Origin: Lutraria lutraria | Lineage: Eukaryota; Mollusca; Bivalvia; Venerida; Mactridae | DNA: 64,000 nucleotides | Assembly (NCBI GenBank): GCA_964023205.1 | Contig: OZ026845.1 | Span: forward strand, 4,846,001 to 4,910,000 | Reading direction: 5' to 3' | In this document: in pieces, positions 12,161 to 23,957 of the stretch | How the letters are laid out: every line of letters begins with the position of its first letter | Position numbering within the stretch: position 1 is the first letter of the stretch | Program-made: the position numbers and the translations under genes | Notes under the pieces: model-generated | Seen by the model: the letters and a program-made list of their open reading frames with translations, nothing else | Told to the model about the DNA's origin: nothing | Databases searched by the model: none

Positions 12161-14198
12161 AAATACTAAACATGAACAGAGATCATTGCAATGGAAGGCC
12201 ATTGTCATAAAGAAATATTCCTGTAGCCTTATGATATCAGTTCAACAATATATTGCCAAGTATGACTCAACCAATGTCGGTGTAAGAAGGCAGTTAGTCG
12301 ATAGAATGAAATGTTCGTATATATTAAACACCTCCCATGAGGATGTTCCTTTGAAGGATCAGTTGTTAACAAACCCCGGCGTATGCATTTACAAGTCTAA
12401 GATTTGTTCTTGTATGATGTAACATTAAGCAGCTCCATAATTTCTAGAATCTTATTGTTTATGCATTTACGTGTTTTTGTCATGGAGTCAGAACTGTTTT
12501 TTGTTGTTGTTCAAACATATTTTGCTTAACTTTCCATTATTTGTCTTAGCATGGCGTTGAATAAATTCGGTTCCATACTACCCTAACGCGTAAGTAATGC
12601 ATGCAAACGCCGTAAAACGGTATGAAAGATGCGTACCGAATTTACATAAGAAATGTTTTGCCAGCCCAACATGGAAGCACACTCAGTCCGTGTGTGACGG
12701 ACTGATCGAACACCACATAGAAACACTATCCATCTGTTTCTTTCGTAAACGTTTTAATGTTTCAGGGTTTTTTTTAAGAAAAGAAACAAAGTATATTGAC
12801 GGCCGTTTCGCTGTTTCGCACAATCATGTGTGATCTTGACAAAATAATAGTCAGCAGATTCCACTTGATTTAACAGTCAAATTGTGGACATAATTTGAAC
12901 GACACAATATTACAGAATTACTGAATCGCATTTAATTCAAAGTTGATGTAAATAGTTTCAGCACGAATCAGTCAATGTTCCATAAGACAAATTTTAATAT
13001 CTTTGTTGCTTTCGATGAATTTTCTCAAATTTTCTTTCAGGATGAAATTTCTTAAGCAGAACATGTTGGGAATCAGCACGATTGTATCTTCTACGCTTCA
13101 CTCAACATTAGACAAGCGTAATTTCCAACGCCGATAGCCTAAATTGCACCATTATTCTATAAACACGTCTAAAACGAGATTTTACGCGTGGCTTGAATTG
13201 AGCTAACAACTATATAATGATTTTCTATGACGATTTGATACGTTGTCGTGAGTTTGTGTTATATGAAATAATCTACCGCATCAAAATGAATGTCTCTAAT
13301 AATTGTATTTGATGCGAACAAATGCTTTGGTCATTTGATGAATAACACTGAGATTTGCTTTCCATAAAACAAGCACGGACAGAGTTTTCTGGGATAAATA
13401 ACTAGAAAATGTTGCCACTAATATAAGGAAGGGTCATTAATTCTGAAATCTCTGAAATGTGTTAATAACCAAAACATCAGTATGAAGTTCCTAAATGTTT
13501 TCTCATTCTGCAAGATAAAATTGCTTCAAGTAATACTTAGTGCGTGCGTTATTTCAAAGACGATTGGCAGGCTGACTTTTCATTTTCGTTTTCGTTAGAG
13601 GTCAACGTCAAAATCAAATGCACGCGAGGGCACGTGCATCCATATCTTAGCTGCGTTATTAGTCTGATTAGTTCGGACACATGCTATAATGTTGGTATGA
13701 GTCATATATTAATAATCCACTATTTTGCAAGGTCTGTACAGGAGACTGTTATTGGCACAAATGTTCATTAAGGGTCTTATCAAGATGCTCACATTAAGTG
13801 ATAGGATCGGGATGATTAAGGCTATTTGTATGACGACCCTCTCCTAGATCGTGGTGTCTCAATGTATCTTTTCTCGTGATTAATAACCAAATCCGTATTG
13901 TTATAAGTACCGGACACGAATTTTTACACCAGACTTCAGATGGACAATGCTTTATTGTCTAGAACACAGATGCATATGGCCGGAATGTTTTACGGTATAG
14001 TGTTGTGGAATGTTAATAATTATTTTCTGGAGTATTAGTCATAACTAAACACATAGAAAAACGATGAATTAAAGTTTGGTCGAAGAATAAGAAGTATTAT
14101 TTTGATGAATATTGAACATTAGACATGAGTCCAGAATTTATACTTATGTAATAAAAAGTTGAAATGTCGCTTCGGTTCGTTCATAGCTACCTTGCAGC
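12161..14198. other. AT-rich non-coding DNA
   Basis: Short open frames of 75-78 codons (12186, 12597, 13544) show no recognisable domains. I see no gene. Confidence 0.55.
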
Positions 14199-14248
14199 AT
14201 TCGGTGCGCCTCGGTCGATTCCGTGTACGACCGAAGTGTGGCGGATGT
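14199..14248. repeat. Short inverted repeat, related to MITE at 60767
   Basis: CATTCGGTGCGCCTCGGTCG and ATTCCGT here match CATTCGGCAAACCTCGGTCG and ATTCCGT at 60769-60794. A partial inverse (CGACCGAAGTGTGGCGG) follows at once. It is probably the surviving end of the same small element family. Confidence 0.5.
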
Positions 14249-14851
14249 TCCACATACTAGTAGTTTATATTGAACTTTTACTTTTTATCAAATTATTGAT
14301 GTTTTATCTTTCCTTATGGCTGCTGCGGCAATTTGATTTCCGTAGAGCACAAATCAGTAATGAAGGTATTTAGTGAGTACTATGTTTACCTCATTAATCA
14401 ACATTCATTTTATCAAGGAAAATATTTAAAAATGTGTCACAATAAAATCTAATTTTGAAACTTCATTCGGATTATAATAAATTCTTTTAAAATTTCTATT
14501 GTGAAGAAATTAGTTAGTCAGTGCTTTATTCAGTTCAACCTGACGGTAATTTTGTGTCTTCAATTTGTCCATGTTTGTTAGCAACCACAAAAGCGAACAG
14601 CAAATTTATTTTGCTTGCGTAGAAACAGAACAGAACACCTGTAAACGAAAGGCAAGCATGGCTACAATAAAACGTGAGAGAACAATAAGGGTCTATAAAG
14701 TAGACAGGTACATGTGTCTGTTGGTGCCACGCCGAACCCGGATGAACAAATCAAGACCCGCATTCAATAAATCCCGTGGCGGCTTGACTTAACATCGTAC
14801 GGACTTACGTACGTTTGAAGCTATTACTTAATGCTCCCGGACCATTTTATG
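14249..14851. other. AT-rich non-coding DNA
   Basis: Nothing supported. Confidence 0.55.
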
Positions 14852-14992
14852 CCGGTGTGACCAGTGGTCTAATGGTGACACGCTGGACTACTGAACGAAG
14901 GGTCGTGGATTCGAATCTCGGCTCCAACACCCGAATTTCTCAGAAACGCATTTTCAGTCCCCATCCCAACTACCTAGATAACTACAGGCTAC
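14852..14992 (+). mobile_element. tRNA-derived SINE, family S3a
   Basis: The tRNA-like head contains GACCAGTGGTCTAATGGTGA (box A region) and GTCGTGGATTCGAATCTCGG (box B region). The body phrase TTTTCAGTCCCCATCCCAAC plus TACC recurs at about 28680 and, inverted, at about 60135. The tRNA-like part is diverged, so I do not call it a working tRNA gene. Confidence 0.7.
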
Positions 14993-14993
14993 C

Positions 14994-15268
14994 GCAACCG
15001 TGGCCGAGTGGTTAGGGTGTCCGCCTTAGGAGCGGGAGATCGAAGATTCGATCCCCATTGAAGATTGGGTTAGAACTGATACGGTCGGTTGGTGTGCCGC
15101 CAGCTAGTTAAATAATGGTGACTGTAGGCCCATCTCAGCAAGGCACCCCGGCAGAAAGAGAAGGGATTCGGGAGGTACTGTGCGCATAAAAGATAGGTGT
15201 CAACTTGGCTGGCCCTTTCAATAGGGGTGACACTATAATAAACAAAGCATTTACCTTTACCCTTTTTA
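14994..15268 (+). mobile_element. tRNA-derived SINE, family S3b
   Basis: It starts GCAACCGTGGCCGAGTGGTT (box A of Leu/Ser-like type), with GAAGATTCGATCCCC as box B about 45 bases on. The body carries GGCACCCCGGCAGAAAGAGA and ends in pyrimidine/A-rich sequence around ATTTACCTTTACCC. It follows S3a directly, giving two tRNA-like heads in tandem. The cleaner boxes suggest a younger copy than S3a. Confidence 0.75.
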
Positions 15269-15297
15269 CAGTGTCAAAGAAATTCACAGAGAAAAGG

Positions 15298-15479
15298 CCG
15301 TGTATCGTTGATTTGTATCGTGCATGATATAAACAACCAGGAAAAACAAGTCTAAATAAGAGTCGGGATACAAACATCCGGTTCTCTTGTATTTTATCTC
15401 CCCACCCCCAGGGTCAGCTAAGAAATGACCCTAGCTGTCGATCGGGCCGGTAAACAACATATAAATAAATAAAATAAAT
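15298..15479 (+). mobile_element. Dispersed repeat S5 (SINE-like 3' body)
   Basis: Phrases CGTGTATCGTTG, AACAACCAGGAAAAACAAG and CCGGTTCTCTTGTAT are repeated at 38252-38395. The 3' end here is GATCGGGCCGGTAAACAACA followed by an (AAAT)-rich tail, typical of a retroposed element. No tRNA-like head is seen. Confidence 0.6.
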
Positions 15480-16063
15480 GCTGCACATGGGGACATAAAA
15501 ATCAAACTTATGTTGAAATTTACATGCTAATAATTGTACTATTCTATATGATGTAAACCACACTTGTAAATCGAAACGAAGTACAATGGCTTGTACAACA
15601 TAATTAAATCAAAATATATTTCGATCCACGTATCAACATACCACCTCATACATTTTGCATCAATCAAAATGTAACGGTAATTTACCGCCTATGATGTATT
15701 GAAATTTGCATGATTAGCCATAGTTTATCAAGGAACTATTTTCTTGCCTATAAAGCACAGCTCATCAATGTTGACGTATCTTCTAACGATTTCAGTTCGT
15801 TAGAACAGAACATATTAACAGTTGATGTATAGGTTTTTCAATAATAATCATTAACCTTCATTATTGTGACAAATATTTCAATGAATATTATAGTGTGTAC
15901 GGATATGTGAAATTAGGCCGTCAGTTACAAACGATGGGGAATTGTTATATGTAACTGAAGATTTGTCAAATCATATTTTCCTGTCAAACTTGTAATATCA
16001 CGTTCTTCCAGTGGTTATTCTATTATTAATTCTTGGTATGGCGTGAAAAAAATATTTGTTTCC
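15480..16063. other. AT-rich non-coding DNA
   Basis: Nothing supported. Confidence 0.55.
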
Positions 16064-16285
16064 TTGTGACCCGACCTAACTTAAATGACCCTAGACTTTT
16101 TATAAGGCACGAGGAACGCTACCGCTACATCCTCTGTCTCACGTTTTTTACCTTTCCACACGCGTTCAAGAATAATAAAAAATCATACATATATATTTGC
16201 CTACCTACCTACCTACCCACCCTTTTTCTAATGATCATCTTACCAGAAATAAAGCTTTTTTTCGCCCTTGTTTTCGACTACAAAA
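16064..16285. repeat. Dispersed repeat pair R1 (copy A)
   Basis: It shares, in the same orientation and order, CGACCTA, TTTTTATAAGGC, CTCAC, TTTCCACACGC, TTCAAGAA, AATGATCA and ACCAG with 21955-22130. A (CTAC)n microsatellite at 16201-16216 sits where copy B has ACCAACCAACC. The element type is unknown, and I see no tRNA head or inverted ends. Confidence 0.65.
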
Positions 16286-19200
16286 ATCATTTAAAGAATT
16301 ACAAAAGTTACGAATATGTAGGAAATAACTACAAATGTACATGAAATAAATAGCTGAGCATGCGTATAGTTCATTTAATATACAGCAACTAACTACATAA
16401 GTTTGTACTATAAATACACTCACAGTAAAACCGCGGTGAGCGACCTACTAAACACTATGACAACATTAACATAACCAGCTCTAATTTTCTGACTAGATTT
16501 ACTACATTTTCCCACTTAACTGTAAGACCAAATTTGTACCAGCTTTGGTTTTTTTATCGAGGTTAAATAGAAAGTTGCAAAAATGCACAAAATCTTGACA
16601 TTGCGATTACATTATCGATAGTTCAGTTTCCTTGAGTACTTTTGATTTAATGTTTCCTTCTGTTTTAAATCATCTCTTAATGATAGAATGTTTGTTTGTA
16701 GAATAACTGACAGATTTCTTCATCCCCATACGTGAAACTATAAATACAAAGGATTATAATAGTGTTTACCTTGGATCCGTTCCGAACGGTTTCATTATAA
16801 ATATCAACATCTAAACAGAAGGCGAGTTAGGTGCGGGATAAAATATAATATATATGTTATCATTAACACTATATAAAATTTCTCATAACTCATATTTAAA
16901 AAATACGGCATGCGACAAAATATCAATCAGGTAAGCCGCTGTAAGGTCGGGAATCTGATTTAGTTTAATGTCATACCCACTCAGTTTGTATGTTCGTAAA
17001 TTAATTCTAGAGACGTAGAAACACGCGTTTAAAATTTGTGAGGTAACTAGAAAATGAGCGAGTTGGATGTTTGTAGCACAACGATTTAGCTTCTTCATGT
17101 TAGAGCTACAAGCATGTAAGTTAGTGCAGGGTAGAGCGTTTCTAGACAAATCCACTAATACGAAACACTCCATTTTGTCAATATGAAGTAATACGCATTC
17201 CGAATGAATGTGACGAGATTACTTTAAAACATGTTTTAATTAATTCATTTTCTTTGTTTTCTATCGCCCGCTGCAGTAAATTAATAATTTCTTCTGACGA
17301 TTCTATTCCCGTCCTTACGCGCTACGGTCTGTCAACCATAATCACACGGCCTATTTTTGTTAGTGAGGCCACATGATCTTAATATGCTTTGACCAAATGT
17401 TATGATAGGTACAGAGGTACCTTAAAATAAAGAACGAGATCAAAGCCAGACACAGCAATTAAGAATCCTGGTATTTAAGGTTATTCTTCTAATTTGGTGA
17501 CAAAACCTTAAATCATGCATAATCTCTTAGCCAAAATCTCAAATACTGCTTTTAAAGATCTCAAGGTTAAGGATGAGATCCGGAAATTAATTAAAGATGT
17601 ATTTGTTATTCTGTATGTATCATAATTAATCTAATCGTTTATTGAACAAACAAAAGGATACACCAAACTAGAAGTACGTTGAACATGAAATTAAAACTTG
17701 AGGAAAAAGGGACCCGTGCAAGTGGATTTATTTACAATTTTCGACCCTGGCTGATTTAGATAAAGTTTTCTTTCTTAAAAAAAGCACCAATAACGATTTA
17801 ATATTTATATTCTGAGATCTTAAAAAATCAAACAATTTTTCATCACAAGGATTATAATTAAGCTCAAATAATTAGAATAACTTGATTAATTTAAACACCA
17901 CGTCTTCTGCTCAAAGATGTCGAAGGCTTCGGCTCGTAAATTATCGAAACTTCGACGCCACAGACGGTATTTAAATATTAACTAGTTAATTTGCTGTACA
18001 TAACCCGGGACCGACTAATTAGATTAAAAACACCGCCACACAATATGAGTCACTGGGTATGAACTTTGTCGAACAACAAGATCAAATAGATGACTTATTA
18101 TTGTTTTTACAAAAATTATAGACTATGTTCTAGTTTGTCGCTATTATTGTTGTAATATATAGAAGTTTGTCTTTCAGATAATTAGACAGGAGTTACATGA
18201 TATCGCAGACTATTTGGTGCAAGGATATATCGTATTACTATCATACAAAAATCTAGAGAAGAAAGTAGTGCGGTAATAATGGTTTCTACCATGTACGGCG
18301 CAAAACAATGCATCAAAAATAAACGTTCCATTCCATGATTCGGGCACTTAAGGAGATAAACAGATTCTCGCATCTAGATACATTACAAATTGCTACAAAC
18401 AATCTGTTTATTCTCTTAGACACATATTGATTGTAACTAGGATAAATTATATACAACTCCGTCATTCGGGAGGAGACCGGTTTACCATCTTTCTTGTTTG
18501 TGTCATATATGAATTCCACGGGGTCCTATACCAGTCTTTTCCTATCATTGACTTAAACTACCGAGGCTGGTATCTTAGCATTTTATCGACACATACAGTC
18601 ATCTCAAAGAAACCAACGAACAAATGACTCCGGTAAACTATCAGAGGGGGAGCCACCTGTTCCCCTAGAACTGATACAACATTTCAAGTGTCAAAAGAGC
18701 GTCTCCTTAAAACATCAAGTAAAACAATAACTCATTCATTTGCATGAAAGAAAACTAGAGAAAATGGGATTAATATTTAGACTGTCTTGTCAAAACGGGA
18801 CATCTTGCAATTAAAGAACGTCAAATCGTACTAAAGAATATTAAAGATGCATTAGTTGTGTTCTGAAATACTTGAAACAATTACTGATAGTTTTAGCAGA
18901 AAGAGAAGTAAATATTGGCTTAACTTCAGCTGTCAAACTTTTGGTCATTGATTAGAGAGGATAAGTGATCCACGAATGATCTCTCATGTGAGGTATTCTC
19001 CAGAAAATATGAGAGAGAGAGAGAACAGAGAATATGGGAAAAGTACGATACGTGGTTCAAATTTGATAGGTTCGTGTAATTCGAGAATTGCAATAGACAT
19101 TTCTAAATAATTTGCCAATGAAATATTACTGAACAAAACAGCAATAATAATGTAAGAAATCTATTGCGTTCAATACAATTCGTTTTCCGAAAGACAACGG

Positions 19201-21540
19201 GCTTATAGTGTCAAGAATGTCTTCGACAATGTGAAGCAGCCGACAACATCCGTAATAGAGGTGTTCACATTCAAAACAACGACTATGGCCGCGTGAAAAG
19301 AAGCCCATAAAAACATGATCAACCACGACAACAATGATCTAAATAACTAAAACAATGACTACAACGGCAAGAAGAACAGTTGGAAACTCATAGGTTGTCA
19401 CAATATGGATGACAACAGCCACAGCAGCGACCAATAACAGCGTTAAAAGGCTGAAAAAAGTAGATTCGGTTGGCACTTTTATTGTATCCGTGACTACAAT
19501 ATGGAGTTACTAGCTACAGCATAGACACAAACAGCGTCAAATATCACAAAGCAGTGTGTACAGTCGCGGCATAAGACGTCACCAGTGTACCCACCAAAGA
19601 CGTTAAAGAATATTAAAAGAAACAGCATCAGTAGCCACATTAGCGGTATTAGAGTCCCGAGTCTATAATATGAGACGCAAGTTTAAGCATTTTCATTGTG
19701 GAATTAATTACATATTATACTAGTGATACATGCACGTTTGACGATACATGAACCAACGGTCTTTCTCAGGCCGTTCTTCATCATATTTAAATTAAGCTTG
19801 TTTTCAAGAGATTGAGATAATCAGGAAGGTATGAACCTGTTTTGGAATTTGATATATCTTACCTCTACATTGAAACAACCAAGCGAAGATAACGCGGAGC
19901 CACAAACGCAATATCCACAACCAGAGGTTAGAGTCCAATGATATCTTCAAAAGCATCTCGACTTTTTTCTATCCTGTTGACAATAGCAGCAGCTGAAAAC
20001 AAATTAATTTGTTTATATGAATGGTTTAACATTTGCAATGCATTAATAAGTATGTACATTGAGTGATAGTATCAAAGAATATGTTCTTCATTCTTGTTTT
20101 AAAACTGAACTCATACTATTCCACATTTTGTATTTAATTTACATGTACATATTGAACAAATTCTAGGCTTAAATAACACAAAAAGTAACGCAATCATTCT
20201 GTACGGGAAATGTATGGCTTATTTTAAAGCGTTCTCTCCATCATTGAATGGTAGAATTATGGAAAACAGAGAGACCTAATGGAAATACTATATCAATTGT
20301 AGGCTAGAATGAATTCAGTCAGAAACCGTGTATCGTAGAATAGACACAGAATCAACCTGATAACTTAGCGGGTAAAAATCACATTTCTGACAATAAACGT
20401 TTCTGATATCCTATGGGATGTCAGATAGAGGGAAACTTGTGATATTTTATAACACTGGTGATAATTCTATTCTTCAATGGGAGGCGATTTGGCGGAAGGG
20501 ATTCAAATGTTAGACTAGACACTATAACAAATATCCTAAAAGTGCGCGAGTTCACTGATTGAATCCACTGCATAAACCCAAATACACTGTACATGTACAA
20601 AAAATTGGCTGAACAATTCACTCGTTCGGGGTTATTTTACAGTTATTGACTAGTGGGGCATAAAATATGATGTGACATTTACCGGCACCGGCAGAATGCC
20701 ATATTGACTGAGGCTTCGACTGGTGAATTTGATATCATATGCAATGGTTTACTAGTCAACATCTGTTTTACAATATGAAAAGTCTTTGATTTAAAAACAT
20801 TAAGGATAACATTCATATAGAGTTTTAAATTCAATACATTATTTGATAAACAGTAATGTTAAAAGCAAAAGAAAATGACTGTATCACAAATAACGTTCCA
20901 GTTGATGAATATTGACTTGATTCTATTTTTAGATTGGGAAATTCCGAAGCAGGCTTTAACCCAATTAAAATATGTGTTTATTTATAAATCACATAAAAAC
21001 TATTATACAGAATAACATCAACATTTTTATTAGCCCAGTACATCAAACCATATGTTGGACGGATCAAGAAGTAGACATGATATAACCATATCTAAATTAT
21101 TTGACACCTTAATAGCATCGTAAAACTTCAGTAGATGAAGATACATCTGATTTGAACAGATGGTTGAAAATAACTCGTTGAGAAAAAGATGATCAGATCC
21201 ATATCATTTCTACAGGTGGTGGTAACAATGGCATACATAAAGTCTACAGTAGTTGTACAAATAAATGCTTGTAAGAGGACCAGTTGTGAAATTCTCACCA
21301 GATGTGTTTAAAAAATTATCACCAGGTGTTAGAATTGATGTTTCACACAAGGTGATAAAGGATTAGTTTATCAATAGTATAGTGTAAATGTTTAGAATTT
21401 ATTTCAACGGCATTATTATCCACTACAAGAATGTACCACGGGCATCTGCACGGATGCCAAGTCTGGTGCACACAACTAATCTTCTTTATGAGTTAACGTT
21501 TCAGCGGGTTTAACACAGTTTTTCGTCGAAATTTCTTTAA
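16286..21540. other. Long AT-rich non-coding stretch
   Basis: About 5 kb with no recognised repeat family or gene. Small items only: (GA)7 at 19011-19024 and scattered AAC-rich sequence at 19320-19660. A 96-codon minus frame at 16883-17173 starts with ATG but has no recognisable motif. Confidence 0.55.
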
Positions 21541-21648
21541 CATGCGGCGGCCGGTTAACCTATTGTATTCTAACCAATAATTACATAAGGCTCGGACAAG
21601 AAGGAAAATCGACATTTATGTCAAATTCATAGAAAGGGTTGCCCTGTC
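21541..21648 (-). mobile_element. Decayed SINE S1 3' fragment
   Basis: The order of GGCCGGTTAACC, TATTCTAACC, GGAAAATCGACATT and GTCAAATTCATAGAAAGGGT matches the minus-strand S1 copies at 23820 and 61950. It is heavily diverged. Confidence 0.5.
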
Positions 21649-21954
21649 AATGCTTATACTTACCCTCACTGGATTTGCCTATTATGTCGGTTACCTACTC
21701 AATCAAAATCCAAGAGTGTCTGTTTGTTGACTCATTAACAATCGCCTTTACCTCAGTTTGTCTTTTAATTTCTTCATTTTATTTTGCTTTATTTAAACAG
21801 CCTAAGAACGAGGAACAGAAGTTCCACATCATAAAGCATGACCTCTGAGACAAGTCTAGGAGACAAAAATATCTGAAAGAGGGAACTGATCTAGTAAGCA
21901 ATTAAAAAAGTCGACATCATCGCGTAAGGCGTAAACAATGTTTGTTACTGCTTA

Positions 21955-22130
21955 TCCGACCTACCATGTTTTTATCCTTTTTATAAGGCCCAAGGAAGAG
22001 AACGCCCAGTTTCTCACATTTTTCACATTTCCACACGCTTTCAAGAACCAAAAAGCCCCGACCAACCAACCCTGTTTTTAATGATCACGTGACCAGCAAC
22101 GAACATATTTTTATACCCCAAATTATTTCA
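21955..22130. repeat. Dispersed repeat pair R1 (copy B)
   Basis: It shares ordered segments with 16064-16285, including CCTTTTTATAAGGC and ACATTTCCACACGC, ending in ATGATCACGTGACCAG. The two copies lie 5.9 kb apart in direct orientation. Confidence 0.65.
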
Positions 22131-23819
22131 ATTCCTATAGCCATCATATTTAACTTCTTTAGTTTAAAGTGTGAGTCAAACTCGTTTGCACGTATCTGTT
22201 ATAGAAGCTAGAACTAGATTTCTGCAGTATGATACATCATTAATGATTCACGTTCATACTTAGTGATGGGTAAGAAGTATTTTCTTTCTCCATTCTTGTA
22301 ATGCTATATTTAAATGAATCTAACATATTACATATATGTACTTATAATGTTCTAGCATCTTTGAATACTTTGTCATTTTCTCATTCTTGTCTCTAGGTTG
22401 TCCCAATGATCAAATTACTAATAAAGCACATTAATACAAATTAAGAAAATGAATTTTAATAGATGACAACTTCATTGTAATCTCTGAAGATTTGACAAGT
22501 CAGAAGAATTATCAGGATGACACCTATAGTTGTAACTTAGTAATATGACATCTTGATGAGTAAGATATCATCAAATTGTTCGTATGTGTACATTTTATTT
22601 CAAAGTTCATCACCATGTAATGTTTCAGTAATGCTAAAATAGGACGACTAAACATGTTTATAGGATTTCTCGTTCAGAATTTGGCATTGCATTGTATTTA
22701 GAAACCTGGCTAATAGTACTAAAGATATATAATACTCATTCATTTACTCAAAAAGGAGGAGGGTCGTAAACTCATGACTAACCATTCAGCTGTCATCAAT
22801 AATTTTAAAAACATGGAATGTGATGGTTTCGGATTATGTTCTCTCTCAATAATCATTTTCAATCCATTTGAAGTTATGATTCAAGTGAACTCAGTAATAA
22901 ATCCTGAAATATCATTATCGAAATAGGTATCGATCTTAGCTGTGTCATGTGTCGCATTCTATGTTGATTTTCAAGACTGTGGCGATATTTGAGTCGTGGA
23001 ATGAAGTCGACAAGGAGAAGTTCAAAGATTTTTTGCTGTTCTGCTGAAATTTCAATCCAGATATTTCCTATTCTGTCTCGCTCTATTAAACTAATGAGCT
23101 TATGATTTTAGTCGGTAACTCGCATTATCTGTTCCGATCTTTATAACATATTGCGAAGAATTCATTTTCATTTTGAGTGCATTACAGCTTTGTAAAAAGA
23201 TCATGACAATAAAAGCACTTTCCGGTATTTGAGAAGCCTGTGAAAGTCTTAAGTCGCAAATGTAATTAAATTATTTCTGCATTTCGGAAACGAATCACCG
23301 ACGTTATCATTTATTATTGGCTTCAAGTATGAACTTTGAGTCGCTATCATGAGCGTCGATACTTATTTATGGTAATGTTACGAATGATTAAAACCGAACA
23401 ATGGAAAAGAATTAAGGCACGCTGATGTAGAATGGTCTCTGATGACAAATTAGGATTTCCGTAAAAAAAGAAAACATACGTGGGCTCAGAAATAAACAAC
23501 ACCATGTGTAGAGAATGGCTGATGATATGTTTTAAGGCGTGAAGAAAGAAAGATCAAGTAGGAAAAGTTGGAAAGAAGAATGAAGATAGATATGCGTTGG
23601 TTTAGTGCAGTCAAAGAAGAAGATGTAAATATGGGTGAAATGACAGGACCATGAAATATATAAGCGGAACAAATCGAAGGTTGAATATTGGTTATGAATG
23701 AATGAAGAAGAAACCAAACCAGAGTGTGTTTAGGTTCGGAAAGATGTGGTGGATTTAAAGCTTATTTTAAGTGTTTCGGGAGGTTTAAAGCCGCTTTTTT
23801 CAAAGAATGTTCAGTAACA
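22131..23819. other. AT-rich non-coding DNA
   Basis: No gene seen. A purine-rich patch lies at 23530-23720. Confidence 0.55.
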
Positions 23820-23957
23820 TATGGCGGTCGGTTCACCTAACCATTTTTCCTGGACGTTATTCTAACCGGTACTAACTTATCCTTCCACTGGGAACTGACA
23901 ACTTCTCCACATGTAGAGGAATATCGACATTTTTGTCAATTTTTATAGAAGAGTATG
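23820..23957 (-). mobile_element. SINE S1 3' fragment
   Basis: On the plus strand this reads GGTCGGTTCACCTAACC, TGGACGTTATTCTAACC, ACTTCTCCACATGTAGAGGA and CGACATTTTTGTCAATTTTT. These are the reverse complement of the S1 body (compare 40685-40950). The tRNA-like head is absent, so the copy is 5'-truncated, as is usual for retroposed elements. Confidence 0.7.

Noticed and set aside
14994..15062. Functional Leu/Ser-type tRNA gene
   Set aside because: Box A and B are good, but there is no matching 3' acceptor strand, and a SINE body with tail follows directly.
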